A DNA stretch of 64,000 nt from Eremophila alpestris peregrina (taxonomy: Eukaryota > Chordata > Aves > Passeriformes > Alaudidae), in the NCBI GenBank assembly GCA_009792885.1, contig WMCF01000003.1, positions 9,880,831-9,944,830 of the forward strand, read 5' to 3'. The position numbers and the translations under genes were made by a program. Positions 1 to 10,151 of this stretch are shown here, piece after piece. Under the pieces are notes generated by a model. That model searched no databases. It saw only the letters and a program-made list of their open reading frames with translations, and had not been told where the DNA came from. How positions within the stretch are numbered: position 1 is the first letter of the stretch; each line of letters starts with the position of its first letter.

Positions 1-51
1 CCTTCCCTTCCCTTCCCTTCCCTTCCCTTCCCTTCCCTTCCCTTCCCTTCC
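1..51. repeat. (CCTTC)n microsatellite
   Basis: Ten uninterrupted copies of the pentamer CCTTC start at the first base of the window, so the true array probably extends upstream. The strand is entirely pyrimidine (purine on the other strand). There is no sign of coding or of a transposon tail. Confidence 0.97.
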
Positions 52-1440
52 TCCACAAAATTGTAGTTCTTATCTTCACAAAATATAACTCAAAATGTAA
101 TGCATAACAGATTCTTTACTCTTTTTTTTTCTGTATAGTTCTGGCCATCAGCATTATTTCTGACTGCTTTCCAGGTGGAACAGAGAATGTAAACATAATC
201 CCTCTGAGGAATTAAGTTTTCTTAGTGAGAATGTTTGGGACACCTTGCATTTGTACTTGGAAATTGTAGATGCTGATGAAGATTGCAAAGGCAAATACTG
301 AGACTGGTGAAGTTATGTAATGTGTTTGAGTTTCTTTTCAAGTATGTGTGGAGTGACACGTTTTAAGAAAAATATAAAATTGAATTTGCTCAGTATTTTA
401 AGTGTGCTTTTATGGATGTATTTCTTTTTGAAAAGTTGTAATGTTAAATTTATAAATCAGAACAGAGCAGACATCCAGGTCCCACTCTGTGTGAGGTATA
501 TGACCCTTATGTTTATAGTTAGGTGATGACAAGGAAGCAGAGCTGACATGACCATGACTGATGAAATGAAGTGCTTTTTTCAAACACCTTCAAAATTTGA
601 AAAACTTTTTTAAATGGCAAAAATTTTAGAATCATAAGGATGTATGCAAAGAGTGCACAGTGAGCATGCTATTGCAGCTACTTTATAGTCAAGAAGTTCT
701 AACTAGTAGCCATGGTAGATTAATCCTTACATTAATTAAGAAAGAAGTAAAATCTCCTTAAAAATAAGTAAAATTACCAAGGAGATGGCTGCCTTACACT
801 CAGCTTGATTCTTGAAATTAAATATCATGGCTCAGGATCCTTTTGCTTTAAACATACATTTCTGTGTGTGATCAATGAGGGCTGAATGCTTTGATCATGT
901 CCTCTGCACTGTGCCTACTCTTCATGTCAGAGATGAAGGGCAGGGAATTGTTACATTTTGGCACATTTTGGCAGTTTTGTGTCACCCCAAGTTGCTCCTA
1001 TTCAGGAAAATGCCCTGACTGGATGTTTAAGCTGACTCGTAGCCTCATTTACATCAACACAAAAATACCAGTGATTTTGGTGCCAGAGTCTTTTTCTCCT
1101 TCAAAAAGAAAATCAAACAGCATGACTGAACTTGGAAGACTGAACAAGCAGCTCCATCTGAATAAAGAAGGACAAAAAGAGAGAAGAAAGTAGCTGATGC
1201 AAAAGCATGTTTTTGTATTTGTGCTTTGCACTTTGACTCCAGTGGATCCAGACATCTCTCTGAGCCTGACTTGGGAAAAAATAGCCTCTGTGTCATGTGT
1301 CCTATGAAAGGCTCAGAAATACCTTCCATTGCTCTGAAAAAGAAGTGTAGCATTTTAAATTAAGTAACTACTTTTCAACTGCAAGGAGGGCAAAGACATC
1401 CAGACACTTCTCTGGTTCTCAAATATTCTTTGTGGATGGT
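52..1440. other. Unique AT-rich DNA, no gene seen
   Basis: The open frames here (68-100 codons at 320-526, 891-1193 and on the opposite strand at 1049-1353) overlap each other on both strands. They are of low complexity and resemble no protein I know. No repeat family was recognised. Confidence 0.6.
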
Positions 1441-1620
1441 TATTTTATATATATATATTTTAATAGCTCACACATATTTAATGTTTTTTTTTTTAATGTG
1501 AGGATATGTGATTTTATATGTCCATTGTTATATTATTTTAAATTTTTGTTTTATTTATATACATAATTTCATGTATTTTTTATATATTTATATTTATTTT
1601 ACTTCTTCCTAAAAACAATA
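1441..1620. repeat. AT-rich low-complexity stretch
   Basis: A run of T/A-rich sequence with a short (TA)n core at about 1446-1458 and repeated TTTTATATATTTATA-like words. It has no other structure. Confidence 0.7.
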
Positions 1621-2969
1621 AAAATAACACTCTAATTGGATTGTATCCAGAAGTTACAATGATCAAAAACTAATGAAAAGGTTATTTCTTGTACCCTGCT
1701 CCTGCAGACACTAAACCTTACCTTCTTAAGATGAAAACACTTAGGATCTTACCAGATCATCCCAAAAGGTTTAACTGAGTGAAAGCAAAATATATCTGCA
1801 AGAAAAGGCATATTAAAAGAGCTGATTTTTGCTGGCTTGATTTTATTTTTATTAAAAATATCTCCATGATACATTTTTTTTCTTTTTATCTGCTGACTGA
1901 AAGTGACAGAAAACTTTCCAAGTAATTAGAAAATATTTGTTTTTCAAACTGAATAAATGTACGTTATAATTTTTTACTTTCAGGAGGCAATTACTGGTTT
2001 TAAAATACCAGGTATATTTGGAAGACCAATATAAAATGTCACCCATGTGCAGCCATTCGTCTGCCTGCTCTATGGTGACCAGCATGACAACTGGACCACG
2101 CTGTTGCAGGAGGGCTGAGCTCCTCTTCTCAATGTACCCAATAAACAACTATTAAAAAGGAGTAGAGGACATACTAGCTTTCATTTCCAGTGCCAGTTTA
2201 CTCAGTCTGACATTCAATACCTAACATGTATTAGAAAGGTTCAAAGCGTGGACTCTCACCAGTGCTGCTGCTGTTGTCATGCAGAACTCACGCTGTCAGC
2301 TCTTTAGCTCATGTCTTTCTGAAGCTGCTTCTCTTTCTCCTTTTACAGGTTTCTTCTGTAAACGAGGGGGAAAAGATAAATTGCCCTTGGAATGGTGGAA
2401 ACAATAGTCTGGCTTCCTTGAAGACTTTTCCAGGATGTTGTCTATGATTGAAAATGATGCATTTTAAGAGTTGCTTCATGCTAGGATGAGAACATCCCAA
2501 CAAGAAATTTGTGGTTGTGATAGCTCAACTTTGTTGCAGATATTGGGAATAAGTTTGGAAATGAAGAAACAGTCAAGGTTTTCTCAACTTCTTCAACGAA
2601 ACTGCTAAAGGCAGGCTGCATTTTAGCCAAAGGGAAACAAAACCAGAGAAGAGTAGAGAGAAGGGAACAGAGTAGTTCCTAAAGAAATGTTAGTAATAGT
2701 TAAGTGATGGCCTCTCCCTTAGAATTGCTGACCATCTTTGTGGATGCCTGCCACTCTTCACACGGTGTTCCTCATTCAAACTGCACCTGGGAAAGGCAGT
2801 AGGATTGCTCAGCCTCATAGATATAGACACCTTCTTTTATGGGCTGGGTTTTTTCCCCCTGTCTAGCTTTACAAACTGAGGGGATCTGTATAATTAGGTC
2901 AAGTACCTTAACTAAGCTTTTGCAAAATTTTGCACACTCTAGAAGTGAATGAAACAAAGTCTACTCAGG
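1621..2969. other. Unique DNA, no gene seen
   Basis: A mildly GC-richer patch at 2030-2130 and short open frames (up to 98 codons on the minus strand at 1852-2148) have no recognisable product. No repeat boundary or tail was found before the LTR that follows. Confidence 0.55.
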
Positions 2970-3132
2970 TATAGGTGTGGCAGACTGCCTCCGCCCCAAG
3001 AGGTGGAGATGTGGGGTGCAGTCCTGTCAATTTGGACCTCTACATTCCCTTTCCTTAGTTAGCCCACCCTCTTGCAGTCCCTGCTCCTCTTGTAATTGGA
3101 CCCTGACCCTAAACTCCGCCCTGGATGTACCC

Positions 3133-3138
3133 TATAAA
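3133..3138 (+). promoter_or_regulatory. LTR TATA box (TATAAA)
   Basis: TATAAA in the context CCTATAAAACC lies 157 bp into the LTR that starts at 2976. It marks the U3/R promoter of the element. Whether it is still active cannot be told from sequence. Confidence 0.75.
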
Positions 3139-3244
3139 ACCTGCCATCCCAGTCTTGTTACTGTTCTTGTCCCTGCGTTGTATCCGAGGGCTGCTGCAAG
3201 TTTATGTTTCTCCTAGGCTTCGGTGTATAATTTTTGTTCTTGTT

Positions 3245-3250
3245 AATAAA
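3245..3250 (+). terminator. LTR polyadenylation signal (AATAAA)
   Basis: AATAAA lies 107 bp downstream of the LTR TATA box and 135 bp before the LTR 3' end, the expected place for the R-region poly(A) signal. Confidence 0.75.
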
Positions 3251-3391
3251 CAGATTCTCGGATCTTCTGGACAAGAACCCGTCTCGTTCCTTTTTCCGAC
3301 GTTGGCCATAGGTGACTGTCCGAAGCGCCAGAGCCTGGGGGAGTCCTCAGCTTGTTGTGGCACCAGTGCACAGCGGGCAGCAACATATAGG

Positions 3392-5796
3392 TTATATTTT
3401 CTTCATCTCCTCATTTCTTTTGCTACTATTCTCATCAAAAGCTGACAGTTCTGTGTTTTCTCTATTCTAATCAAATCTACACATTTTACATTTATTGAGA
3501 ACACTTGCATTTTACTCTAAGGCTAAATCTAAATCAAGAGGTTTCAATAATCAAGATAAATGGAGAATGTCTCTGAACCTGAATGAACTATTGACCAAGC
3601 TGACCAGTCATGAGTACAAAGGAAAAAAGAAAGAATGAGAAGAAAATCCCTAAGCACTAAGTAATCTCACAATATTATTTTCTTCTCAACCTCATAGAAA
3701 ACTAACAGTAATTAAAAATCAGTTGAATTGTGATTAATAGTCAGAATTTTCCTACTGGTGTGCAGTACAAGATGAATTTGAACCTGTAAGAATAATGATG
3801 GCAGTTTCAAATGTAGCATGAACAATGATACACATCAATACAACAGCATCTTTGTTTTTATGAGCCATATCCCTGTGACTCTCCCATGTGGGAAAAAGCT
3901 ACACAGGTGCTGAAATAGTGTGTAGAAGCAGTCAGTAGCCACCATAGGATGGTAACAGACATCCACAATATGAGGTCCAAAGTAGATACCAAATGCTGAG
4001 CTTAATAGTTGTTGTTTTTCTTAAAACAGTGTTTTTGGATGCCATGTTAATGGTGACTATTTGTAAAATTTTTATGGACAAAAGAAAATTGTCTTCTCAT
4101 GTTTTCAAATTATTTTGAGTGTTGACTAATAATCATATAAATTTGATGGATTAAAGTGCCACTAATAAAATAATAAAGAAATGCTTTGTTTGTTGCTTGT
4201 TTATAAGGAAGTGTATATTTATCTTTAGCTTATGAAAAGATATAATTGTGAGCACACATTGTTTACCTTCCAGGCATTCTGAAAGCAAGTGAATAGTGAG
4301 AGGATGTTAGAGAAATGCTGTGCTGCTTAATGACAGCCTTTATGAGGACAGGCAGATGTGATGGACAGATGGGTGGACTAACAGAACTAAATGCATTATT
4401 AGCTGCTCAGACATTTGTTGAATGTCAGCCAAAACTACTGAATCATAGTAATTGACCATTGTTAAACATCTCCCATGGGGAGAACAACTACATGCATAAC
4501 AAAAATGTGTAACCTTTTTGGTTAAGATGCAGAGACAGAAATATGATTGCACCGACTCATATAAACCACATTGTAAAGAGCTGAAAAAGTTTGTTTGCTT
4601 TTAAAATGTCTGTTTGAGTTTCAATTCTCTCATCTACCTACTTAATATTGTTTTACAAATATTTATATACTGAGTTTCTTCTTCTACACATCAAGAAAAA
4701 CAATATCTGGCATTTTTATTATGGCCTTCAATCAAATAGTTTAGAAACTTTTGAAATAAGGCTCTTACCATTTTTAATATTTATTTTATTCCTCACTGGA
4801 ATGCAGCCACTGCAAATGGAATGCTGTATATGTCTAACAGTATTTGGCATATGTCTCTTCCTTGTAAAGTGTTAAATCATTTGTTCCTATTTGTTCTCTG
4901 GTATCTGCTGATGGATGAATTGAATCACTAACTATATTTACAGAATAAATAAAAATGTATTTTTATCCTGACCCCCCCTTAAAATTAAACTGAACCTCTC
5001 TAATATGCAGAGACTAATTGGAAATGGACTGTAGCACCTCTGGAGGAGGTCACAGTGTGAGGCACACCACAACAGTGAGTAATACTTGGGAAGAAAAAAG
5101 TGATCTGCCTTCTAACATGACAAGAATGATTTGCAGTTAATAATAGAGGGAGTAAAGGCCAGTCTTTTCAGTTACCCTTGGCTTCACCTAGGACAAAATA
5201 AAAAATCACTTCAGTTGCTGTGAGCTACTTGCCTTTTTCCCAATCATTATTGCTTAGTTATAACTTAGCGATAAAATCTGTCATTACTGACTTTATTGAC
5301 ATTAAAGTTGATTTATTTGCATGCCTGGTGAATAAGAACTGCATTATGCTGGCTTTCAGATTGCTTGCGTACTCAAGATAGTAAGTGCATCACTGACTTA
5401 ATTGTCTTTTGCTGGTTCACTTGCTCTCTAATCTCAGTTTGAAAATAATATTGGGTCAAATTCAACCTTGGCTCAAGTCCACTGCCTTCAGTGGTAGTTC
5501 TCTAGAGAAGAATTTGATCCAGAAGAATCTGAACTGTCTATATGATAAAGCGTTTTCCCCTGCTATTGCATAATGTGTATAATGTAAGAAAAAAAGATTT
5601 TTTCCTTCTGAAAATTAAGCCATTTATTCAGTTGGTTAAGTATGGACCCATCTTCCTCTATTTTAGAGTCCTGATATTCAAAATTTTAGCACTTCCACCT
5701 AATTTTCTTGTGCAATATGTTTATGGTAGGAGAAAAAAGAAACCTAACACCAATTTAGAACATAAAGTTTCACTGCAAAAGAAATAAACTACAAAG
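3392..5796. other. Unique AT-rich DNA, no gene seen
   Basis: No transposon family, RNA gene or convincing reading frame was recognised. Short frames (60-80 codons) at 4340-4552, 4648-4875 and 5542-5787 have compositions typical of random AT-rich frames. Confidence 0.55.
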
Positions 5797-5955
5797 AAGC
5801 AACATTTAATTCTTTACATAACCATACATTTCTGTAATGGCCTATTCCAGGAAAAAAAGAAACTGTTGCTTTTTTNAAGCAACATTTAATTCTTTACATA
5901 ACCATACATTTCTGTAATGGCCTATTCCAGGAAAAAAAGAAACTGTTGCTTTTTT
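5797..5955. repeat. Exact 79-bp direct duplication around a single N (assembly join)
   Basis: Bases 5797-5875 recur exactly at 5877-5955, separated only by one N at 5876. The unit runs from AAGCAACATTT to GTTGCTTTTTT. The second copy continues into a 23-base poly-T. The simplest reading is that two contigs ending in the same sequence were abutted with a token 1-base gap instead of being merged, so the genome probably has one copy. Each unit begins AAGCAACA and ends TGTTGCTT, an 8-bp inverted repeat. Confidence 0.93.
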
Positions 5956-5972
5956 TTTTTTTTTTTTTTTTT
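5950..5972. repeat. Poly-T run of 23
   Basis: A homopolymer of T follows the second copy of the duplicated unit. Its length is likely unreliable in the assembly. Confidence 0.9.
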
Positions 5973-7108
5973 ACTGTTTTTCCAACAGTTTCCTTTCATT
6001 TTCTGGAGAGTTCTTTAAAAAGACAGTTTAGTTCATAGTAATCTATTCAGCTATTTACTGCACACATTTTCAACATACCTGACAGAGACAAAAACTGGGA
6101 AAAATTACTTGTTTTTCAAGATTTGGTTTGGTATCCCAGTTTTGGACTCTCAGCCAGCCCTTCTGAGATGCAACTATTCAAACTACTCATCTTCACTTGG
6201 ACTTTGCTAACATAGATGACATTGACCATAACTATTTGAAATAACTGAACGCTCATGAATAACTGAAAAGACATCCAGAAAACAAAACCTATGAATTATC
6301 TATATCAAGAATACCCAGAAGCCCTTCAGGCAAACATGCAAATAGAAATTCAAGCTGAATCATAGCAGCTTTTTAAAAATCCCTTGAGATTTCAGGTCCA
6401 AAAATATCTGCTTACACTGATGGAAATGGTAGCATTTTGACCTTAATTAAAATATGTGCTTTCTTGGGTATTTGTAAAGAGTAGATGTGAAATTTCACAT
6501 AGAAATGTGTTTAAAATGGAACTCCATGTGCAGAGTTTTTGTTTAAAGATTTTCAATATTAATAGACAAATTTTGTCGAATAAAAGAAATAAAAATACCT
6601 CTGCATTGCAGGGACATTTGCTTCATTCTATTTGCCAAACAAATTCTCATTCAATTTCTCTGGAGGTTTTACTCTTTATAAAACCTGTTTCTGTCTCTTT
6701 AGTGGATATAATAAAATGAGGCTTACTGAGATAATGAAAATATTTCATCAAATACTCTTGCAATAATTCATCAATAAACTTATGAAGTAGCTTCTCTCCT
6801 GAAACATGTTTTGTTTCTCAAATTTTCTAATCAAATACAATTAATCACCTACCCCACAGGACTTCATTTTTTTTTTTTTTTGCTGAGTTTTAAAAAACAC
6901 TGTTATCTGACCATTTTAAACGTGCTCGCTGTGTGTCTAGACTCTACTACATGAAAAGATTCTGTGGTTGTTGACTGAGATTTTTGTTTTCTTGTTTTGT
7001 TTGGTTTATGGTGCCAAAGGAGCGGACCAAATTAATCGCATGATACAGCTGGCGGAAAACTCAGAATGTAATTTAATTTTCTTACACCTGCAGAGAAGAA
7101 CAGTGGGA
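5973..7108. other. Unique AT-rich DNA, no gene seen
   Basis: No recognisable repeat or gene apart from a T-rich run at about 6868-6882. A frame at 6456-6719 (87 codons) has no identifiable product. Confidence 0.5.
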
Positions 7109-7262
7109 TATTTTTGACAGATGCTTGTACAACGCCCAGCAATGGAGATTCCACAGTCTCCACAGCAACACGTTCCATGAGTTCATTATCCTCTTAGAAA
7201 GATTTTTTAGTGCTTTGTGAAAATCTTTCTAATGTGACTGAAAGAGTTTATAATTGTTTTTA
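7109..7262 (-). mobile_element. Ancient CR1-type LINE fragment (3' region)
   Basis: Read on the plus strand, the words ACAGATGCTTGT, GATGGAGATTCCACA-like (here AATGGAGATTCCACAG), the CAACACGTTCCA block and TCTTTCTAATGTGACT occur in the order seen in the reverse complement of old amniote CR1 3' regions. The element is therefore on the minus strand. It is heavily diverged and lacks both ends. A small local inversion or duplication makes the hairpin at 7194-7232. The family assignment rests on remembered consensus order, not on a search. Confidence 0.65.
7194..7232. repeat. Short hairpin, 13-bp perfect arms
   Basis: TTAGAAAGATTTT (7194-7206) is the exact reverse complement of 7220-7232, with a 13-nt loop. 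It lies within the old CR1 remnant. Confidence 0.8.
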
Positions 7263-7807
7263 TGGCCTAATCACAATAACCAGTGCAATGTAAAAATAGG
7301 CCGTTTAGATGTACATATGTTAGTGTGTGAATAAACAAACAATTTCTCAGTAAAACTTTTAAATTAGTTGTCTTTTCTTGCTTTGTTGGGTGAAATATGC
7401 CCTAGTAGTATGAATTATTTTGAGTTGTTCAACTTGTTCATTATTTACAATAACTTTACAATTTACATCACAAAATATGATTCTAACTGATAAATCTTCC
7501 TCCATATCTTATCTTCATGTTCTTTTGTATGATCTCTAGAGCTTTTCCAACAGCAGGCCAGCAATCCTTGGAAATGTAGTAAAACATTTTCAGTGTTCTA
7601 TTGTTCTTCATTAGAAATTAACATTTTATTTGCTTTGCATTTTTATTTTTTTTTCCTAGGTACATTGAAGAGTTAAATACAGTGCACACTGTTCCTTATG
7701 TAAATTGCTCATCATTAAAGTATTGTTTTTCTTACTGATTGATATTGTTTTAGGAGGTGTCAATATGGATAAATTAATGTAAAGCAGCCAAATCCAACAT
7801 TCACCTT
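7263..7807. other. Unique AT-rich DNA, no gene seen
   Basis: AT-rich sequence between the CR1 remnant and the LTR. No feature was recognised. Confidence 0.5.
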
Positions 7808-8219
7808 TATGGGAAATCAGAGTATCTCTCTGGTTCTCCTGGATGGGCAGGAGCCTGGACAGGGGGGTGAATCCTCCACTGTCCTGTGCCTGAAATAGCG
7901 ATGGTTTTTGATCTCAGCCCATGGGAAGAGCATGTCAGGGTTGTCTGAGGATCTGGAGGTCACAAGGGTTTGATTTGTGTGTTTCTTATTATATCACTGG
8001 GTGCATAAATGTTAGTTTTAGATTTTTCTCTATCTTTAATATAGAGCAAAGATGGACGCAGACATGTGCAGATAAGAGCACATGTTTCTGTCTTCCTCTT
8101 TCTCTTCCTTTCAGCAAAGGGTTGTGGGGTCTTAGGATTGGTAAAGGTAAAATTTCACTGCATGACATGGGTTTTAGTTATTGGTGTTTAGAGGAAAACA
8201 ATGTTCACGTAATTTAGAT

Positions 8220-8227
8220 TATAAAAG
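8220..8227 (+). promoter_or_regulatory. LTR TATA box (TATAAAAG)
   Basis: Conserved in position and sequence with the sister LTR (28857-28864), about 100 bp before the AATAAA signal. Confidence 0.75.
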
Positions 8228-8320
8228 TCCAGGTGCTGTCGTAGGCAGAGGAGAATCCATTTTTCCATCTGCCTGTGAACTTCACGCTGGACAGAAAGAA
8301 CTTAGAGATAAGATTTGTAA

Positions 8321-8326
8321 AATAAA
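8321..8326 (+). terminator. LTR polyadenylation signal (AATAAA)
   Basis: Conserved with the sister LTR at 28958-28963. It lies 111 bp before the LTR 3' end. Confidence 0.75.
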
Positions 8327-8443
8327 CATCTGCTGTCCGCAACCCAGACGTTCTCTGACTCCTTCTTTCAAGCATGAGGAGGTGAGAAGAAAGATTTTAC
8401 ACTGCCGGGGTTAGTCTCAGAAGAGGTAACTCCGACAACCTTT

Positions 8444-10116
8444 GCTTATGCTTTAGGAATTTTCTTTATTGTTGTGACAGCTAATTCTTTGTCTTTTTTC
8501 TGTGTGAGTTTCTTTGTCGATTTTTAAATTATTGACCTACATAATTTTCGGAAAGATATTTCAGTCCATCTTTCTATTTATCCTTTTCTTCAGGACATTA
8601 ACAAGTTTTGTAATAAATGTGTCAAGTGCCTCTACTGTTAGAAAGAATACAGGGGCATCTCTTTATTAACCTTCTTCCATGTAGAAAATGAACACTTATA
8701 TCTATTCTTTATTTTCCTATCTCTGAGCCATTTTCTAATATGAAATAGAACTTTTATAATTTATTCTGTGGCTCCTGTTTCCTTAATAATCTCCTGTGAA
8801 GTATTTTTTCAAAGACATCTTAAAAGTTCAATTAAATTATTTTTATTAATGGATTTTTTTTCTATTAGCTCTTTGCTGTGTTTTCTATATCAATACAAAG
8901 CAGTTGGATGTATTCCAGAATAAGTGAGAAAGCTGGTGTTTTCTTAATTATTTCCAGTTTAAATAGCACTAGTTAAGTTAGGTGGGAAGGTTCAGATTCT
9001 GGTGTCCTTCATTATTTTGAGAAAAAAAATAATGGAAATATTTTTATTGTCCAAGTTAAGCAGCCCATTTTCTTAAATAGCAGAGGACTTTTTCCCCATT
9101 TCAAGTATTAATATAACAGAAGGTGTGCTATTGCCTAAGACAACTTTTGCCATGCTTTGTCATGACAAACTTTTGTCATCCAAACTTTTTAAATTAAGTG
9201 CAATACTGAAAATATTGTTAATAAAAATCTTAATCAATGCAATAAATTTTACTTATTACAGGAAAGAATGCCTTTAAAAATTGTTTTAGTTTGATTGTAC
9301 AGTTTTGAGTATCTGGCCATTCTCACTCTTGCAGCATCATTACACTACTCACAAACTATTGTCTAGAATTTCCTCTAACACAAAGGTCTGTCAGATTAAT
9401 TAGTACTCAGTATGTCTTCAAAAGTACTTACTTTGTTGTGGACAGGAAATATTCTGCACTGTTGTGCTCCAAAACTTTTTGAAGTTTCTTAAATGGATGA
9501 TAAATAGCTTGCTAAGTACTCTGATTTCAAGAGACAGTGAGCAGAGTCAGTATGAATCTACATCAGATGAAATTATAGCTTCTTAGTAGAAGCAGGAATT
9601 CATACCCGTCACTTCCACAAACCACAAAATAAGATATGTGTAAGGCAGCAGCTCTGCTGTTGGGATGTGGCTTTCAAAGGTCTCTGCAGAACACAGAACA
9701 ATTTTCCTCAATGCACCCTCTTCTCAATCTATCAAATGGAAAACCAATATGATTGGTTCTTTTAATGTTAATTTAGGAAATAGGGTATACTTTAAGAAGG
9801 AGTTTTGCTTGGTGATCCAAAGACTATAAACTTGAAATATTTTGTGCACATTTGTACCCATTTTCTTTTGTTATATAGCATTAGTGTAAATATATAACAG
9901 AAACCTTATATGTCCTTATTCTATGTATTAAAAAACCCCCCAAAATTGAAACCCCCTCTCTTTTGAAAAAAAGTCATTCTCCAATAAAACAAGCACCTTT
10001 AAAATGTACGTAGTCAAATAGTTACATGTAGACCATGACGTTGCCTTGAAAAAGGTCAGAAGAATAAGCGACAAATCTAAAATTTGGCTCAATTATTTTC
10101 AACATTTTCTTAGGGT
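8444..10116. other. Unique AT-rich DNA, no gene seen
   Basis: No repeat family, RNA gene or coding frame was recognised. Confidence 0.55.
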
Positions 10117-10151
10117 AAAAAAAGAAAAAAAGAAAGAAAGAAAAAGAAAAG
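10117..10151. repeat. A-rich / (GAAA)n simple repeat
   Basis: An interrupted purine run with GAAA repeats. It forms the lysine-rich middle of a meaningless frame at 10046-10234. Confidence 0.85.

Larger units (their letters stand above)
2976..3385 (+). mobile_element. Solo LTR of an endogenous retrovirus, with 6-bp target duplication
   Basis: A 410-bp element begins TGTGGCAG and ends CAGCAACA, giving the TG...CA ends of a retroviral LTR. It is flanked directly by the hexamer TATAGG at 2970-2975 and 3386-3391, a perfect target-site duplication. Inside are a TATA box (3133-3138) and, about 110 bp downstream, an AATAAA signal (3245-3250), in the order expected for U3-R-U5 on the plus strand. 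It is much more GC-rich than its surroundings. No internal retroviral sequence adjoins it, so this is a solo LTR left by LTR-LTR recombination. A 6-bp duplication is typical of class II (beta/alpha-like) avian ERVs; that class assignment is inference. Open frames at 2977-3445 are by-products of the LTR. Confidence 0.93.
7808..8437 (+). mobile_element. Solo LTR, family B, copy 1
   Basis: This 630-bp block matches the block at 28452-29073 along its whole length, with several identical runs of 40-60 bases and a few small indels. It has TATAAAAG at 8220-8227 and AATAAA at 8321-8326, and ends CTCCGACA, so it reads as a plus-strand LTR. The 5' end appears as TATGGG where the sister copy has TGTGGC, so the terminal TG is mutated. 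ACCTT sits just before it (7803-7807) and again just after it (8438-8442), with a following T also shared if the start is placed one base later. This is a worn target duplication of 5-6 bp. No gag, pol or env adjoins it. Reading frames at 7921-8414 are shadows of the LTR. Confidence 0.9.
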
